Shown here: in pieces, positions 28,851 to 37,652 of the stretch | Position numbering within the stretch: position 1 is the first letter of the stretch | Layout: each line of letters opens with the position of its first letter | Source of the DNA: Alphaproteobacteria bacterium | GTDB lineage: Bacteria > Myxococcota_A > UBA796 > GCA-2862545 | DNA length: 64,000 nucleotides | Assembly: GCA_020632915.1 (NCBI GenBank) | Contig: JACKEP010000007.1 | Span: 1-64,000 of the forward strand | Direction of reading: 5' to 3' | The notes under the pieces: model-generated | What the model was told of the DNA's origin: nothing | What the model saw: the letters and a program-made list of their open reading frames with translations, nothing else | Databases searched by the model: none | Program-made: the position numbers and the translations under genes

Positions 28851-30131
28851 GTGACCGCCAGCCCCCTGCACTTCGACGTCGCCCTGCCGCCGCTGACCCT
28901 GGAGAGCGGCCCCCGGCTCCCGCACCTGATCGTGCGGGGCTGGTGGTGGGGTCCGCCGTCGGACGGGGAGCGCCTGGCAGCGTCCGTCTCGGTGCGTCCC
29001 CCGGCCCCGGAGGACGGCACGACGGTGGTGCGTCGCGACGCCGCGGCGGTGGCCGCCGTGCCCACACCACGCGGCCGTCCCCTCGACGACGCCAGCGTCC
29101 CGACCGTGCTGTGCGTCCACGCGCTCACCGGCGACGCCCGCGTGGGCGGCGACGGCGGCTGGTGGGCGCCGCTGGTGGGCCCGGGCAAGCCCCTCGACCC
29201 CCGCCAGGTCCGCCTCCTCTGCTTCAACAACCTGGGCTCCTGCTACGGGACCACAGGCGCCGCCGACGTGGGCTTCCCCCGGCTGAGCGAGGTGACGGGA
29301 CCGCGCGCCACGCCGGACAAGGGCGCGTTCCGCCTGCCCGAGGACGCCCTGCCCGCGCCGATCTCCACGTGGGACCAGGCCCGGACGATCCTGCTCGCCC
29401 TCGACGCGCTCGGGGTGGGCACGGTCGACCTGCTCTGCGGCGGCTCGGTCGGCGGGATGGTGGCGCTGGCGCTCGCCGCCCTGGCGCCGGAGCGTTTTCC
29501 GCGCGTGGTGCCGATCGCCACGCTCGACCGGGCGACCCCGTGGATGGTGGGGTGGAACCACATCGGCCGCCAGACCGTCGCGCTGGCGCTCGCGCAGGGC
29601 GTCGACCCCGACCGCGCCCTGGCGCTGGCCCGCGAGCTCGCCCACATGACGTACCGGGCCAGCCCCGGGCTCATGGCGCGCCACGGTCGCCGCATGGCGG
29701 GCACCGAGCTGCCGTGGTCGCCGACCGCCCCCTACGCCGTCCAGACCTACCTGGAGCACCAGGGTGGCCGCCTCGTGGCCCGCTACGACGCGCGCGCCTA
29801 CGTCAGCCAGCTCGACGCCATGGACCACCACGACCTCGGCCGGTCCCCGCCCCCGCCCGACCCCCACGAGTCCTGGACCCGGCCGTCGGGGTGGCCGGGG
29901 CTGGCGCGGCTCACCGGTCGGCTCGATGCCGTCGCCATCAGCAGCGACCAGCTGTTCTTCGCCGACGAGATCCACGACCTCGTCGTCCGTCACCGGCTCC
30001 ACGACCACGAGGGGACCTGGCACCTGGTGCACAGCCCCCATGGCCACGACGCCTTCCTCATGGCGTGGGAGCCCCTGGCCACCCTGCTGCGCACGTGCGT
30101 GCGCCGCATCGATCCCGAGAGGTTCGTGTGA
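28851..30131 (+). CDS. metX: Homoserine O-acetyltransferase (MetX-type)
   Basis: 426 residues from a GTG. Alpha/beta-hydrolase acyltransferase: TVLCVHALTGDAR, LLCFNNLGSCYGTTG, the nucleophile S199 in CGGSVGGM, and the late acid/His regions AISSDQLFF and PHGHDAFL (H399). MetX transfers acetyl or succinyl from CoA to homoserine, the entry to methionine synthesis; which acyl donor is used cannot be told by eye. An insert of Pro-rich sequence near residue 330 (RSPPPPDPHES) is unusual. The stop overlaps the GTG of the aspartokinase-homoserine dehydrogenase gene (GTGA), so substrate-making and substrate-using enzymes are co-translated. I see no SAM or other riboswitch in the 193-base upstream gap. 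Confidence 0.93.
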   Translation: MTASPLHFDVALPPLTLESGPRLPHLIVRGWWWGPPSDGERLAASVSVRPPAPEDGTTVVRRDAAAVAAVPTPRGRPLDDASVPTVLCVHALTGDARVGGDGGWWAPLVGPGKPLDPRQVRLLCFNNLGSCYGTTGAADVGFPRLSEVTGPRATPDKGAFRLPEDALPAPISTWDQARTILLALDALGVGTVDLLCGGSVGGMVALALAALAPERFPRVVPIATLDRATPWMVGWNHIGRQTVALALAQGVDPDRALALARELAHMTYRASPGLMARHGRRMAGTELPWSPTAPYAVQTYLEHQGGRLVARYDARAYVSQLDAMDHHDLGRSPPPPDPHESWTRPSGWPGLARLTGRLDAVAISSDQLFFADEIHDLVVRHRLHDHEGTWHLVHSPHGHDAFLMAWEPLATLLRTCVRRIDPERFV

Positions 30132-32605
30132 CCGCCGTGCGTGTGCTCAAGATGGGAGGCGCCACCCTGGGACGCCGCGACCGCGTGGCCCGGGCCGTCC
30201 AGATCGTGGCCGCCGAGCGCGCGCAAGGCCCCGTCGCCCTGGTGGTGAGCGCGATGTCGGGCACCACCGACCAGCTGCTCGCGGCGGCCCGGCTGGCGGC
30301 GGCCGGCGATCAGGACGGCGCCCACGCCCGCGTCCACGCCACCCTGGCGCTCGTCGTGGACCACCACGGCGACGTCGCTGCGCCCGGCACCGCGGCGCGC
30401 CACACCCTCGACGGCCTGCACGCCGAGCTCGACCGCCTCATCCACGGGGTGTGCCTGCTGCGTGAGCACTCGACCGCGGCGCTCGACCTGATCCTGTCGT
30501 TCGGCGAGCGCATGTCGTCGGTGGGCATGGCTGCGCTGCTGCAGGCCCACGGCGTCCCCGCGCTCGCGGTCGACGCCCGCACGCTCGTCCACACCGACGA
30601 TCGCTTCGGTGACGCCCTCGTGGACTGGCCGGCCACCGAGGCGGCCCTGCGCGCGGCAGCCCTCACGTGGGGGGATCGCGTGCCGGTGATCACCGGCTTC
30701 CTCGGTCGGGCGCCGGACGGGCGGACGACGACGCTGGGCCGCAACGGCTCCGACTACACGGCGACGCTCGTGGCGCGCGCCCTCGGCGCGGCCGAGGTGC
30801 AGGTGTGGCGCGACATGGCCGGGGTGATGACCGCCGACCCCGCGCTCGTGGACGAGGCGTTGCCGCTGACCCGGATGTCGTTCGGCGAGGCGCTGGAGCT
30901 GGCGACGTTCGGCGCGCGCATGTTCCACCCGCGCACCATGATCCCGCTGATCGCGTCGGGCATCCCGATGCGGATCCGCAACACCTCCGAGCCCGACGCG
31001 CCCGGCACCCTGGTCGACGCCGACGGCGCGGGCGACCGCGCGCGGGCGACGTCGGTCACCACCCTCGAGCACCAGGCGGTCCTCGACGTGCAGGTCGCCC
31101 GCCTCGACCGGCCGACGACGATCGGCGCGCGGGTGCACGCCGCTCTCGACGCCGCCGGCGTCACCGTGTGGATGACCACCCACTCGGCGATGGGCCAGGC
31201 GATCAGCGCCGTGGTGCCGATGGCCCAGGCTGACACCGCCGTCGCCGCCCTGGAGCGGGCGTTCGCGCGCGAGCTCGACGACGGCGACCTGCAGCCCCTG
31301 CGCGTCGCACGGGACGTCACCCTGCTCACGCTGGTGGGCGAAGCGATCACGCGGACGTTCGACGTGCCGGGTCGGCTTTTCCAGGCGCTGTCGGCCGTCG
31401 GCGTCACCGCGCTGGTGATCGGCCAGAGCGCCTCGGCGCGGTCGGTGTCGTGCGTGATCCCCGCCGCCGACACGCGCGACGCCGCCCGGGTCGTCCACGC
31501 CGCGTTCAACCTCACCCACCGCCGCGCCCACCTGCTGGTGATGGGCGTGGGGGTCGTGGGTCGCGAGCTGCTGGCCCAGGTGCGCGACCAGCAGGAGGAG
31601 CTGCGCCGGACCCTGGGCATCCTGCCGGTGGTCGTCGGCATCGCCACGTCCCGCACCCTCACGTTCGACCCCGCGGGCCTCGACCTCGCCCCCGACGCGC
31701 ACCGGGACACGACGACGGTCGACGGGTCCCCTGTCACGGACGCGCTCCTCGATCGGCTGGCGCGCCTGACCGGCGCGGTGCTGGTGGACTGCACCGCCGC
31801 CGACGGCATGGAGGCGCTGTACGAACGCGCGTGGGCACGCGGCATCCACGTCGTCGGCGCCAACAAGAAGCCGCTGACGCTGCCCCAGGCCCGCCGCGAC
31901 GCGATGCTCGAGCACGCCCGCACCCACCGGCGGGCCTACCGCTACGAGACCACGGTGGGCGCCAGCCTGCCGGTGATCGCCACGCTGCAGCAGCTGGTGC
32001 GCACAGGCGACACGCTGCGGCTGGTGGAGGGGTCGTTCTCGGGCACCCTCGGCTACCTCACCAACCTGCTGATGGACGGCGCGCGCGTCGACGTGGCCGT
32101 CCGCGATGCGCGGGCCGCCGGCTACACCGAGCCGCTGCCCCAGGACGACCTGTCGGGTCTCGACGTCGCCCGCAAGGCCATCATCCTCGCGCGCGAGCTC
32201 GGGCTGCAGGTGGAGCTCGACGAGGTGGCCCTGACGCCGCTCGTGCCGGCGTCGGTGCTGGCCCACCGCGACCTCGACGCGTTCCTCGACGCGCTCGCCG
32301 CCCACGCGGACGCCATGGCGGCCGAGGTGGACGCGCTGCGGGCCGACGGCCGCGTGCTCCGGTACCTCGCGCGGATCGATCCCGCGGCGCCGGCGCGCGG
32401 TGCGCCGCTGGTGCAGGTGGGCCCCGTGGGCGTGGCCGCCGACCACCCCGCAGCGCGCCTGCGCGGCACGGAGGCGTTCGTGGCGTTCACCACGCGTCGC
32501 TACGCCGAGTACCCGCTGCTGGTGCAGGGCGCCGGGGCGGGCGGCGCGGTGACCGCGGCGGGCGTCCTGTCGGACACGCTCGGGCTGTTCGAGCGCCTGA
32601 TCTGA
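30128..32605 (+). CDS. thrA: Bifunctional aspartokinase-homoserine dehydrogenase
   Basis: 825 residues, GTG start overlapping metX by four bases. Residues 1-290 are the amino-acid kinase domain (VLKMGGATLG, ALVVSAMSGTTDQL, LILSFGERMSS, TLGRNGSDYTATLVA, MFHPRTMIPL), 310-460 two ACT domains for feedback control, and 465-825 the homoserine dehydrogenase (LLVMGVGVVGREL NAD fold, VDCTAADG, GANKKPLT, YETTVGASLPVI, VEGSFSGTLGYL). The first motif is usually KFGGTS, here KMGGAT, a conservative change. It makes aspartyl phosphate and reduces aspartate semialdehyde to homoserine, feeding MetX directly and threonine synthesis. Whether lysine, threonine or methionine inhibits it is not visible. Confidence 0.95.
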   Translation: MTAVRVLKMGGATLGRRDRVARAVQIVAAERAQGPVALVVSAMSGTTDQLLAAARLAAAGDQDGAHARVHATLALVVDHHGDVAAPGTAARHTLDGLHAELDRLIHGVCLLREHSTAALDLILSFGERMSSVGMAALLQAHGVPALAVDARTLVHTDDRFGDALVDWPATEAALRAAALTWGDRVPVITGFLGRAPDGRTTTLGRNGSDYTATLVARALGAAEVQVWRDMAGVMTADPALVDEALPLTRMSFGEALELATFGARMFHPRTMIPLIASGIPMRIRNTSEPDAPGTLVDADGAGDRARATSVTTLEHQAVLDVQVARLDRPTTIGARVHAALDAAGVTVWMTTHSAMGQAISAVVPMAQADTAVAALERAFARELDDGDLQPLRVARDVTLLTLVGEAITRTFDVPGRLFQALSAVGVTALVIGQSASARSVSCVIPAADTRDAARVVHAAFNLTHRRAHLLVMGVGVVGRELLAQVRDQQEELRRTLGILPVVVGIATSRTLTFDPAGLDLAPDAHRDTTTVDGSPVTDALLDRLARLTGAVLVDCTAADGMEALYERAWARGIHVVGANKKPLTLPQARRDAMLEHARTHRRAYRYETTVGASLPVIATLQQLVRTGDTLRLVEGSFSGTLGYLTNLLMDGARVDVAVRDARAAGYTEPLPQDDLSGLDVARKAIILARELGLQVELDEVALTPLVPASVLAHRDLDAFLDALAAHADAMAAEVDALRADGRVLRYLARIDPAAPARGAPLVQVGPVGVAADHPAARLRGTEAFVAFTTRRYAEYPLLVQGAGAGGAVTAAGVLSDTLGLFERLI

Positions 32606-32625
32606 ACGGCGCCCGACGCCGCCGG

Positions 32626-32655
32626 GCAGACCGGTGGTCCGCCGTGGCGGTCTGC
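32626..32655 (+). terminator. Hairpin after metX-thrA operon
   Basis: GCAGACCG and CGGTCTGC pair perfectly across a 14-base loop that has some internal pairing, 21 bases after the stop. No U-run follows. It is the likely operon end. Confidence 0.45.
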
Positions 32656-32699
32656 GCCGCGTCCGTGCGCCGGTGGCAACGGAAGGAGGTACGCGATCG

Positions 32700-32815
32700 T
32701 CCGCTTTTCAACTCATTCTATCCGGAGGGACAACCTCGCGACCGGCGATACCCGGTCGACGCGACTTCCCTGAAGGTTTGTCACTTTGTAGTAGAACCCA
32801 CTGTGCACCGTCGGA
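32700..32815 (+). promoter_or_regulatory. AT-richer leader upstream of LuxR-type regulator
   Basis: This patch is clearly less GC-rich than anything around it (CTTTTCAACTCATTCTATCC, then TTTGTCACTTTGTAGTAGAA). TTTGTC/TTGTCA followed about 12-17 bases on by TAGAAC gives only a poor sigma70 match. The low GC and 190-200 base distance to the regulator start suggest a promoter with a long leader or a regulator-binding region. Confidence 0.35.
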
Positions 32816-32898
32816 TCCTCGCAGGGGCGGGATCCTCGGTGGGGAACCCCGAACCCTCGATCCACCGTGTGTGCACGCGCGCGGGGCGGGAGTCTGTC

Positions 32899-33840
32899 GT
32901 GAACGAGCTCGCCTACCTGACCGCCAGCGGGTCACCGCAGCAGATGCGACGACGACTGCTCCAGCGGCTCGTCGACGTGCTCGACGCCGACATGGCAGGG
33001 TTCTCCCAGCTCGTTCGGGGCCGCGACGGCTCGGGCCTCACCACGGCCGGCGTCATCGCGGTGGGACCGCCCGCCTACCAGCAGGCGTGCGCGCTCAGCG
33101 ACGGCACCCGGCTGGCCGACCTCGACCTCGACCTCGCGGACATCCCGTCGGTCAACACCTTCGACCTCTGCCTCGCCGAGGAGACGCACGCGCTGCTGCG
33201 CGCCGCGTTCTGGACCCCGTTCGACGTCACGTGCGGGCTGCGCATGGTGGTCGCGCGCGGCAGCGTGATCCTGGGCCAGCTCGGGGTGTTCCGCACCGCG
33301 TCGCGCGGCTGCTTCACCAAGGTGGAGATCGAGCGGGCCAACCGCCTGGCCCGCATGGCCCGCATGGTGCTGGAGACCGCCGAGGCCCGGGAACCGACGG
33401 GGTCGCTCCAGGACGGCGCCTACGTGTTCGACCTGGGCGGCGAGCTCATGTTCCGCAGCCACGACACCCAGGAGGACGACGACCTGCTCCGCGCCGTGAG
33501 CGACGAGGTGCGCCAGTTCGCGTCCGGCAGCGGCACGGCCGACAGCGTGGTCGGCGGGCACCGCCTGCTGCTGGAGCGGCTCCGGGGCTCCGAGGAGGTC
33601 GCCGTGCTCGCCCACGTCACCGAGGTCACGCCCGCGGTGCTGTCCGATCCGCTCCGGCTGAGCCCGCTCAAGCGGCGGATCGCGTCCTACGCGGTCCGGG
33701 GCGCCACGGTGCCCGAGATCGCCCGGACGATCGAGCGCAGCCCCGAGACGGTGCGCGCGCACATCAAGCAGATCTACCAGCGCCTCGGGATCGCGAGCCG
33801 GGTGGAGCTGGCCGAGGCGGTGCGCAGCCTGTTCCTGTAG
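32899..33840 (+). CDS. LuxR-type transcriptional regulator with GAF-like sensor domain
   Basis: 313 residues from a GTG preceded by CGGGAG. The C-terminal 60 residues form the LuxR/GerE helix-turn-helix (LSPLKRRIASYAVRGATVPEIARTIERSPETVRAHIKQIYQRLG), the standard four-helix domain with TVRAHIKQIYQRLGI as recognition part. Residues 1-165 look like a GAF/PAS-type sensor (LTASGSPQQMRRRLLQRLVDVLDADMAGFSQLVR ... LGQLGVFR), with no receiver Asp, so it responds to a small ligand rather than phosphorylation. The start is supported by the long AT-richer leader. Target and ligand are unknown; the MFS gene follows 99 bases downstream in the same direction. Confidence 0.88.
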   Translation: MNELAYLTASGSPQQMRRRLLQRLVDVLDADMAGFSQLVRGRDGSGLTTAGVIAVGPPAYQQACALSDGTRLADLDLDLADIPSVNTFDLCLAEETHALLRAAFWTPFDVTCGLRMVVARGSVILGQLGVFRTASRGCFTKVEIERANRLARMARMVLETAEAREPTGSLQDGAYVFDLGGELMFRSHDTQEDDDLLRAVSDEVRQFASGSGTADSVVGGHRLLLERLRGSEEVAVLAHVTEVTPAVLSDPLRLSPLKRRIASYAVRGATVPEIARTIERSPETVRAHIKQIYQRLGIASRVELAEAVRSLFL

Positions 33841-33939
33841 CGGAGAAGCGCTCCACGGCGGCGTGGGCGACGTGCCCGGCGGACAGCCTCGGACCGGCCC
33901 GGGCCACGGTGGCAGGGCACACGTGCGCGCGAGGTCCGC

Positions 33940-35130
33940 GTGCACGACCCCCGAGCCATCGACCCCACCGAGCGGGTCCTCCGCCGACACGCCGCGACCT
34001 ACTTCGCGCTGCTCGGCGCGTCCGGGGCGTGGCTTCCGTGCCTGGCGCTGTTCCTGACCCACCAGGGGTGGACGCCCGGCGCGATCGGGCTCGTGTTCAC
34101 GGCGATGGCCGTGGTGCGCCTGTTCGCCGGGCCCACGTGGGCCATGGTCGCGGACGGCGCGCGCCCGGGACACCGCCTGTTCTCCGGGCTGCTGCTCGTC
34201 GCGGCGGTCGCCAGCCTGCTGATGCGGGCGGCGTCGCCGCTCGTGGCGGTGACCGCGCTGCTCGTCATGGCTGCGCTGCGCGCTCCGGCGTCGGTGCTGC
34301 TCGACGCCGACATCGTCCGCACCCTCGAAGCGGGGGGCCGCCCGCCCGCCCGATACGGTCGCCTGCGCCTGTGGGGCAGCCTCGGCTACCTGCTCGTCGG
34401 CAGCGCCGCGGCCTGGGGCGTGGAGCGCTGGCCCGACGTCGTGCCGGTGACGACCGCGACGCTGCTCGTGGCGGCGGCCCTGTTGCACCAGGGGGGCAGC
34501 GCCGCGAAGGCGCCGGCCGCGCGCCCGGGCCGGGCCCTGCTCGCCGTGGCCCGCGACCCGGTGCTCTCGCTCCTCGGCGTGGGGGCCATCCTGCACGGTG
34601 CCAGCCTGAACGCGTGGGACGCCTGGTTCCCGACGCTGCTCGTCGCCCGCGGGTGGGGGGCGGGCTGGCAGGGCGTCGCGCTCACCGTGGCGATCGGCTG
34701 CGAGGTGGCCGTGTTCGCCAACGCGCCGCGCCTGCTGCGCCGCGCCGAGCCCATTCCGTGGCTGGTGATCGCCGGTGCCGTCGGCGCGGTGCGTCTCGCG
34801 GTCACCGGCTGGGCGGACAGCCTGGCCGTGGTGCTCGCGGTCCAGGCCCTGCACGGCGTCGCGCTCGGCGCGTGGTGGACCGCACTCGTCGAGGCGACCC
34901 GCCGACGGGCGCCGGACGCCGTCCGGGCGTCGGCCCAGGCGCTGCTGGTCTCGGCCGCCTACGGCGTCGGGCCCGCGCTCGGGGGCCTGTCCGCGACCGC
35001 CCTCGGCCGGCACGCGATGCCCGGCGTGTTCCTGGTGGCCGCCCTGTTCGCGCTGGCCGGCGCCGCGGTGACGGCCGTCGCCGGCACGCGGGTGCCTGCG
35101 GTCGGTGAGGCCCGGCCCGCAGGGTCCTGA
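33940..35130 (+). CDS. Major facilitator superfamily permease (MFS_1-like)
   Basis: 396 residues, GTG start after GAGGTCC. Twelve hydrophobic segments in two sixes are visible; the family mark between TM2 and TM3 reads GPTWAMVADGARPGHRL. The start (YFALLGASGAWLPCLALFLTHQGWTPGAIGLVFTA) and the RYGRLRLWGSLGYLL stretch match the LacY/nucleoside/3-phenylpropionate-permease subgroup (PPP family, MFS_1-like), which carry aromatic acids or sugars with protons. The substrate here is not deducible. The final Pro/Gly-rich tail is short. It may be co-transcribed with the LuxR gene. A hairpin follows at 35184. Confidence 0.88.
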   Translation: MHDPRAIDPTERVLRRHAATYFALLGASGAWLPCLALFLTHQGWTPGAIGLVFTAMAVVRLFAGPTWAMVADGARPGHRLFSGLLLVAAVASLLMRAASPLVAVTALLVMAALRAPASVLLDADIVRTLEAGGRPPARYGRLRLWGSLGYLLVGSAAAWGVERWPDVVPVTTATLLVAAALLHQGGSAAKAPAARPGRALLAVARDPVLSLLGVGAILHGASLNAWDAWFPTLLVARGWGAGWQGVALTVAIGCEVAVFANAPRLLRRAEPIPWLVIAGAVGAVRLAVTGWADSLAVVLAVQALHGVALGAWWTALVEATRRRAPDAVRASAQALLVSAAYGVGPALGGLSATALGRHAMPGVFLVAALFALAGAAVTAVAGTRVPAVGEARPAGS

Positions 35131-35183
35131 CGCCCGCTGCCAGGCGCACCGGGTCGTCGCGGGGGACCTGCTGCCACCACGGT

Positions 35184-35217
35184 GGCCACACAGCCGAGCC
35201 GGCGTCCGGCTGTGGCC
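35184..35217 (+). terminator. Bulged hairpin after MFS gene
   Basis: GGCCA plus CAGCCG pair with CGGCTG plus TGGCC (11 bp with a two-base bulge) around ten bases, 53 bases past the MFS stop. No U-run follows. Confidence 0.4.
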
Positions 35218-35296
35218 AGGAGGGTGTCAGCAGGGGGGGCCTACCTTGGGGATGTGACCGGGGCGGACGGACCGTCCCGCACACCAGGAGGCCCCG

Positions 35297-35650
35297 ATGG
35301 CCGGTCAGATCGTGTGGTTCGAGGTGATGGGCAAGGACGCCAAGGCGTCGCAGGCGTTCTACGGCAAGCTGTTCGGCTGGCAGTACGCCACCAGCGAGGC
35401 GATGCCCGACTACGGCGTCGTGCGCGACGTCGACGGCGTCCCCGGTGGCGTGGGCGGCAGCCCGCAGGGCGGCTGGAGCTGCTTCTACGTCAGCGTCGAC
35501 GACCTGGACGGGTCGGTCGAGCAGGCGGTCGGTCTCGGCGCGCAGGTGCGGCTGCCGCCGATGCAGATCCCCAACGGGGACCGCATCGCGGTCGTCTCGG
35601 ATCCGGACGGGCTCGCGATCGGGCTCGTGCAGGTGGCCGCGACGGCGTGA
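35297..35650 (+). CDS. VOC-fold (glyoxalase/bleomycin-resistance-like) protein
   Basis: 117 residues, ATG preceded by CAGGAGG. Paired beta-alpha-beta-beta-beta modules: VWFEVMGKDAKASQAFYGKLFGW and FYVSVDDLDGSVEQAVGLGAQV ... VSDPDGLAIGLVQ. These match single-domain VOC proteins of the 27 kDa antigen (CFP30B)-like type. Metal ligands expected at strand 1 (usually His or Glu) read E/F, and the late Glu reads G/L, so a metal enzyme is uncertain; many such proteins bind small molecules. The gene is followed 46 bases on by a WYL regulator in the same direction, a common pairing. Confidence 0.85.
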   Translation: MAGQIVWFEVMGKDAKASQAFYGKLFGWQYATSEAMPDYGVVRDVDGVPGGVGGSPQGGWSCFYVSVDDLDGSVEQAVGLGAQVRLPPMQIPNGDRIAVVSDPDGLAIGLVQVAATA

Positions 35651-35696
35651 TCGGCCCGCGCCGCGATAGGACGCCCACGCCTGACGGGGGAGTCCG

Positions 35697-36407
35697 ATGC
35701 GGCGCGCCGATCGCCTGTTCCTGCTCGTCCAGCTCCTGCGCGCGCGCCGTGTCAGCACCGCGGAGGAGCTCGCGGCGGAGCTCGGCGTCTCGAAGCGGAC
35801 GGTCTACCGTGACATCCGCGACCTCGAGGCGTCGGGCGTCCCCGTCGAGGGCGAGGCGGGCGTGGGCTACCGCCTCCACCGCGGCTTCGAGCTGCCTCCG
35901 ATGACCTTCACCCCCGGCGAGATCGAAGCGCTCGTGCTCGGTGCCCGCATGGTCGAGGCCTGGGGCGACGACGAGCTGGGCACCGCAGCCCGCGCCGTGC
36001 TCACCAAGGTGGGCGCCGTGCTGCCGCCGCCCCTGCGCCCCGTGCTCGACGACGCCGCGCTGTTCGCCATCCCCCGCCACTGGCGCGACACCGCCGCGCG
36101 CGGGATGGCCGACCTGCGGCGCGCCATCCACCAGCGCCACAAGCTGAACATCACCTACGTCGACGTCGACGGCGCCGGCACCGAGCGCATCATCCACCCG
36201 CTCGGCCTGTACTTCTGGGGCATGACGTGGACGCTCGCCGCGTGGTGCGAGCTGCGCGGCGGCTACCGCAGCTTCCGGCCTGACCGCATCGACGCGCTCC
36301 AGGTGTCCGACGAGCGCTACGACCCGGACCACGGCCCCAACCTGGCGGGGTTCCTGCACGCCATGGACCAGCGGATCGGCCGACGCGCCGGCCCCGGGGG
36401 CGTGTGA
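35697..36407 (+). CDS. WYL-domain (YafY-like) transcriptional regulator
   Basis: 236 residues. N-terminal HTH_11 winged helix (RADRLFLLVQLLRARRVSTAEELAAELGVSKRTVYRDIRDLEASGVPVEGEAGVGYRL) and a C-terminal WYL ligand domain from about residue 140 (LNITYVDVDGAGTERIIHPLGLYFWGMTWTLAAWCELRGGYRSFRPDRI). The first two signature residues of WYL read F-W-G instead of W-Y-L, as in many YafY proteins. The class responds to small molecules or DNA ends. It is likely to regulate the VOC gene before it, and is convergent with truA (7 bases apart). Confidence 0.92.
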   Translation: MRRADRLFLLVQLLRARRVSTAEELAAELGVSKRTVYRDIRDLEASGVPVEGEAGVGYRLHRGFELPPMTFTPGEIEALVLGARMVEAWGDDELGTAARAVLTKVGAVLPPPLRPVLDDAALFAIPRHWRDTAARGMADLRRAIHQRHKLNITYVDVDGAGTERIIHPLGLYFWGMTWTLAAWCELRGGYRSFRPDRIDALQVSDERYDPDHGPNLAGFLHAMDQRIGRRAGPGGV

Positions 36408-36414
36408 CCGGCCG

Positions 36415-37155
36415 TCACAGGTGCGCCACCCAGGCGGGCTCCGGCGCCAGCGCGATGGCGTCAAGGCGCAGACCGCGCGCAGGCGCCTGCTGGGTGGCGG
36501 CCGGTGTGCGGGAGCCGGCCAGGGCAGCCCGCAGGTCGTCGACCGTACAGCCGCCACGGGCCACGCACACCATCGCGCCCACGAGCGACCGCACGAGCTT
36601 GTAGGCGAAGCCGTCCCCAGTGACGGTGAACACGAGCGTGTCGCCGTCGGCGTGCCACGCGGCGTGGTGGACGGTGCGCGTCAGGTCCTCCCGGGTCTCG
36701 CCGCGGCGTCGGAACGCCGAGAAGTCGTGGGCACCGACGAGGGCGTCGGCGAGCGGTGCGAGCGCGTCCACCGCCACGTCCACGCGCCACGCCCGCGTCG
36801 CCCGGAAGGGGTCACCGAACGGTGAGGCGTCGAGCGTGTAGGTGTAGGTCTTGGCGGTGACCCGAGGGAGCGCCTCCACGAGGGCCACGGCGGTGCAGCG
36901 CAGGTCGGCCGGCAGGTGCCGATCCAGGGCGAGGAGCCACGCCTCGGGCGACCAGGCGCGGTCACACGCGAGCACGGCGACCTGCCCCCGGGCGTGCACG
37001 CCGGCGTCGGTGCGGGACAGCACGTCGAGCGTGCCGGTGACGCCGACGCGTCCGAGCGCGGCCGCGACCTCGCCCAGCACCGTGCGGCGGTCCGGGGCCA
37101 CGGGACAGCCCCGCAGGTCGGTGCCGTCGTAGGCCAGTCGGAGGAGCACCGGCAC
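36415..37155 (-). CDS. truA: tRNA pseudouridine synthase A
   Basis: 246 residues; I place the start at the GTG (37155) because AGGAGG lies seven bases upstream. It isomerises U38-U40 in the anticodon stem. The catalytic Asp lies in LSRTDAGVHARGQVA, and FTVTGDGFAYKLVRSLVGAMVCVARG plus QQAPARGLRLDAI mark the C-terminal half. The first loop, normally GWQxQ after the YDGT strand, reads RGCPVAP, which removes the usual Trp and Gln; this is a notable local divergence next to an otherwise intact enzyme. It is divergent from a small Cys-rich lipoprotein gene. Confidence 0.92.
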   Translation of the reverse strand: MPVLLRLAYDGTDLRGCPVAPDRRTVLGEVAAALGRVGVTGTLDVLSRTDAGVHARGQVAVLACDRAWSPEAWLLALDRHLPADLRCTAVALVEALPRVTAKTYTYTLDASPFGDPFRATRAWRVDVAVDALAPLADALVGAHDFSAFRRRGETREDLTRTVHHAAWHADGDTLVFTVTGDGFAYKLVRSLVGAMVCVARGGCTVDDLRAALAGSRTPAATQQAPARGLRLDAIALAPEPAWVAHL

Positions 37156-37239
37156 CCGTCCCTCCTGCGGGCGCAAGACGAATGCAAAAGCGCCGGCGAC
37201 GACCCGCGGCGTGACCTAACGGCGTGGTACCGACGCGCC

Positions 37240-37605
37240 ATGCACCACCGGTTGCTCGCCCTGTCGTCCCTGCTCGTCGCGGCGTGTTCCGTCGACGAGG
37301 ACGCCTTCCCCGAGAAGGTCTCGCGCACCTACTGCGCCGCCGTGAAGGCCTGCGACCTCGACCTGTTCTGGGACACCTGGGCCGAGGGTACGCCGCAGTG
37401 CCGCCTCGACGTCGCCGACGACGTCAACGACCAGCGCTACGGCGGCGGCGGGATCGCGGCGTGCAGCTTCGACGCCGATCTCGCCGACGCCTGCCTGAGC
37501 CAGCTGCAGGCCGCCGGGTGCGACGAGGTGCTCGACGACCTCTGGTTCCGCGACTGCGTCGACGCCTGGGACTGCATCACCGTGGTCGATCCCGGCCGAC
37601 CCTGA
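37240..37605 (+). CDS. Small Cys-rich lipoprotein, 121 aa
   Basis: The leader ends in LLVAACS, a good lipobox (C16). The mature part has eight Cys residues spaced as pairs: YCAAVKACD, PQCR, AACS, ACLS, GCDE, DCVD, DCI, an arrangement typical of small myxobacterial lipoproteins whose cysteines bond in the periplasm. It has no enzyme motif. No strong ribosome-binding site is seen before the ATG (CGACGCGCC), the weak point of this call. It is divergent from truA and 47 bases from the next lipoprotein gene, with which it may form a unit. The role is unknown. Confidence 0.7.
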   Translation: MHHRLLALSSLLVAACSVDEDAFPEKVSRTYCAAVKACDLDLFWDTWAEGTPQCRLDVADDVNDQRYGGGGIAACSFDADLADACLSQLQAAGCDEVLDDLWFRDCVDAWDCITVVDPGRP

Positions 37606-37652
37606 ACCGGGGTACATCCGAGGCGGGACGCCCCCGCGGAGGAGACGGTCCG

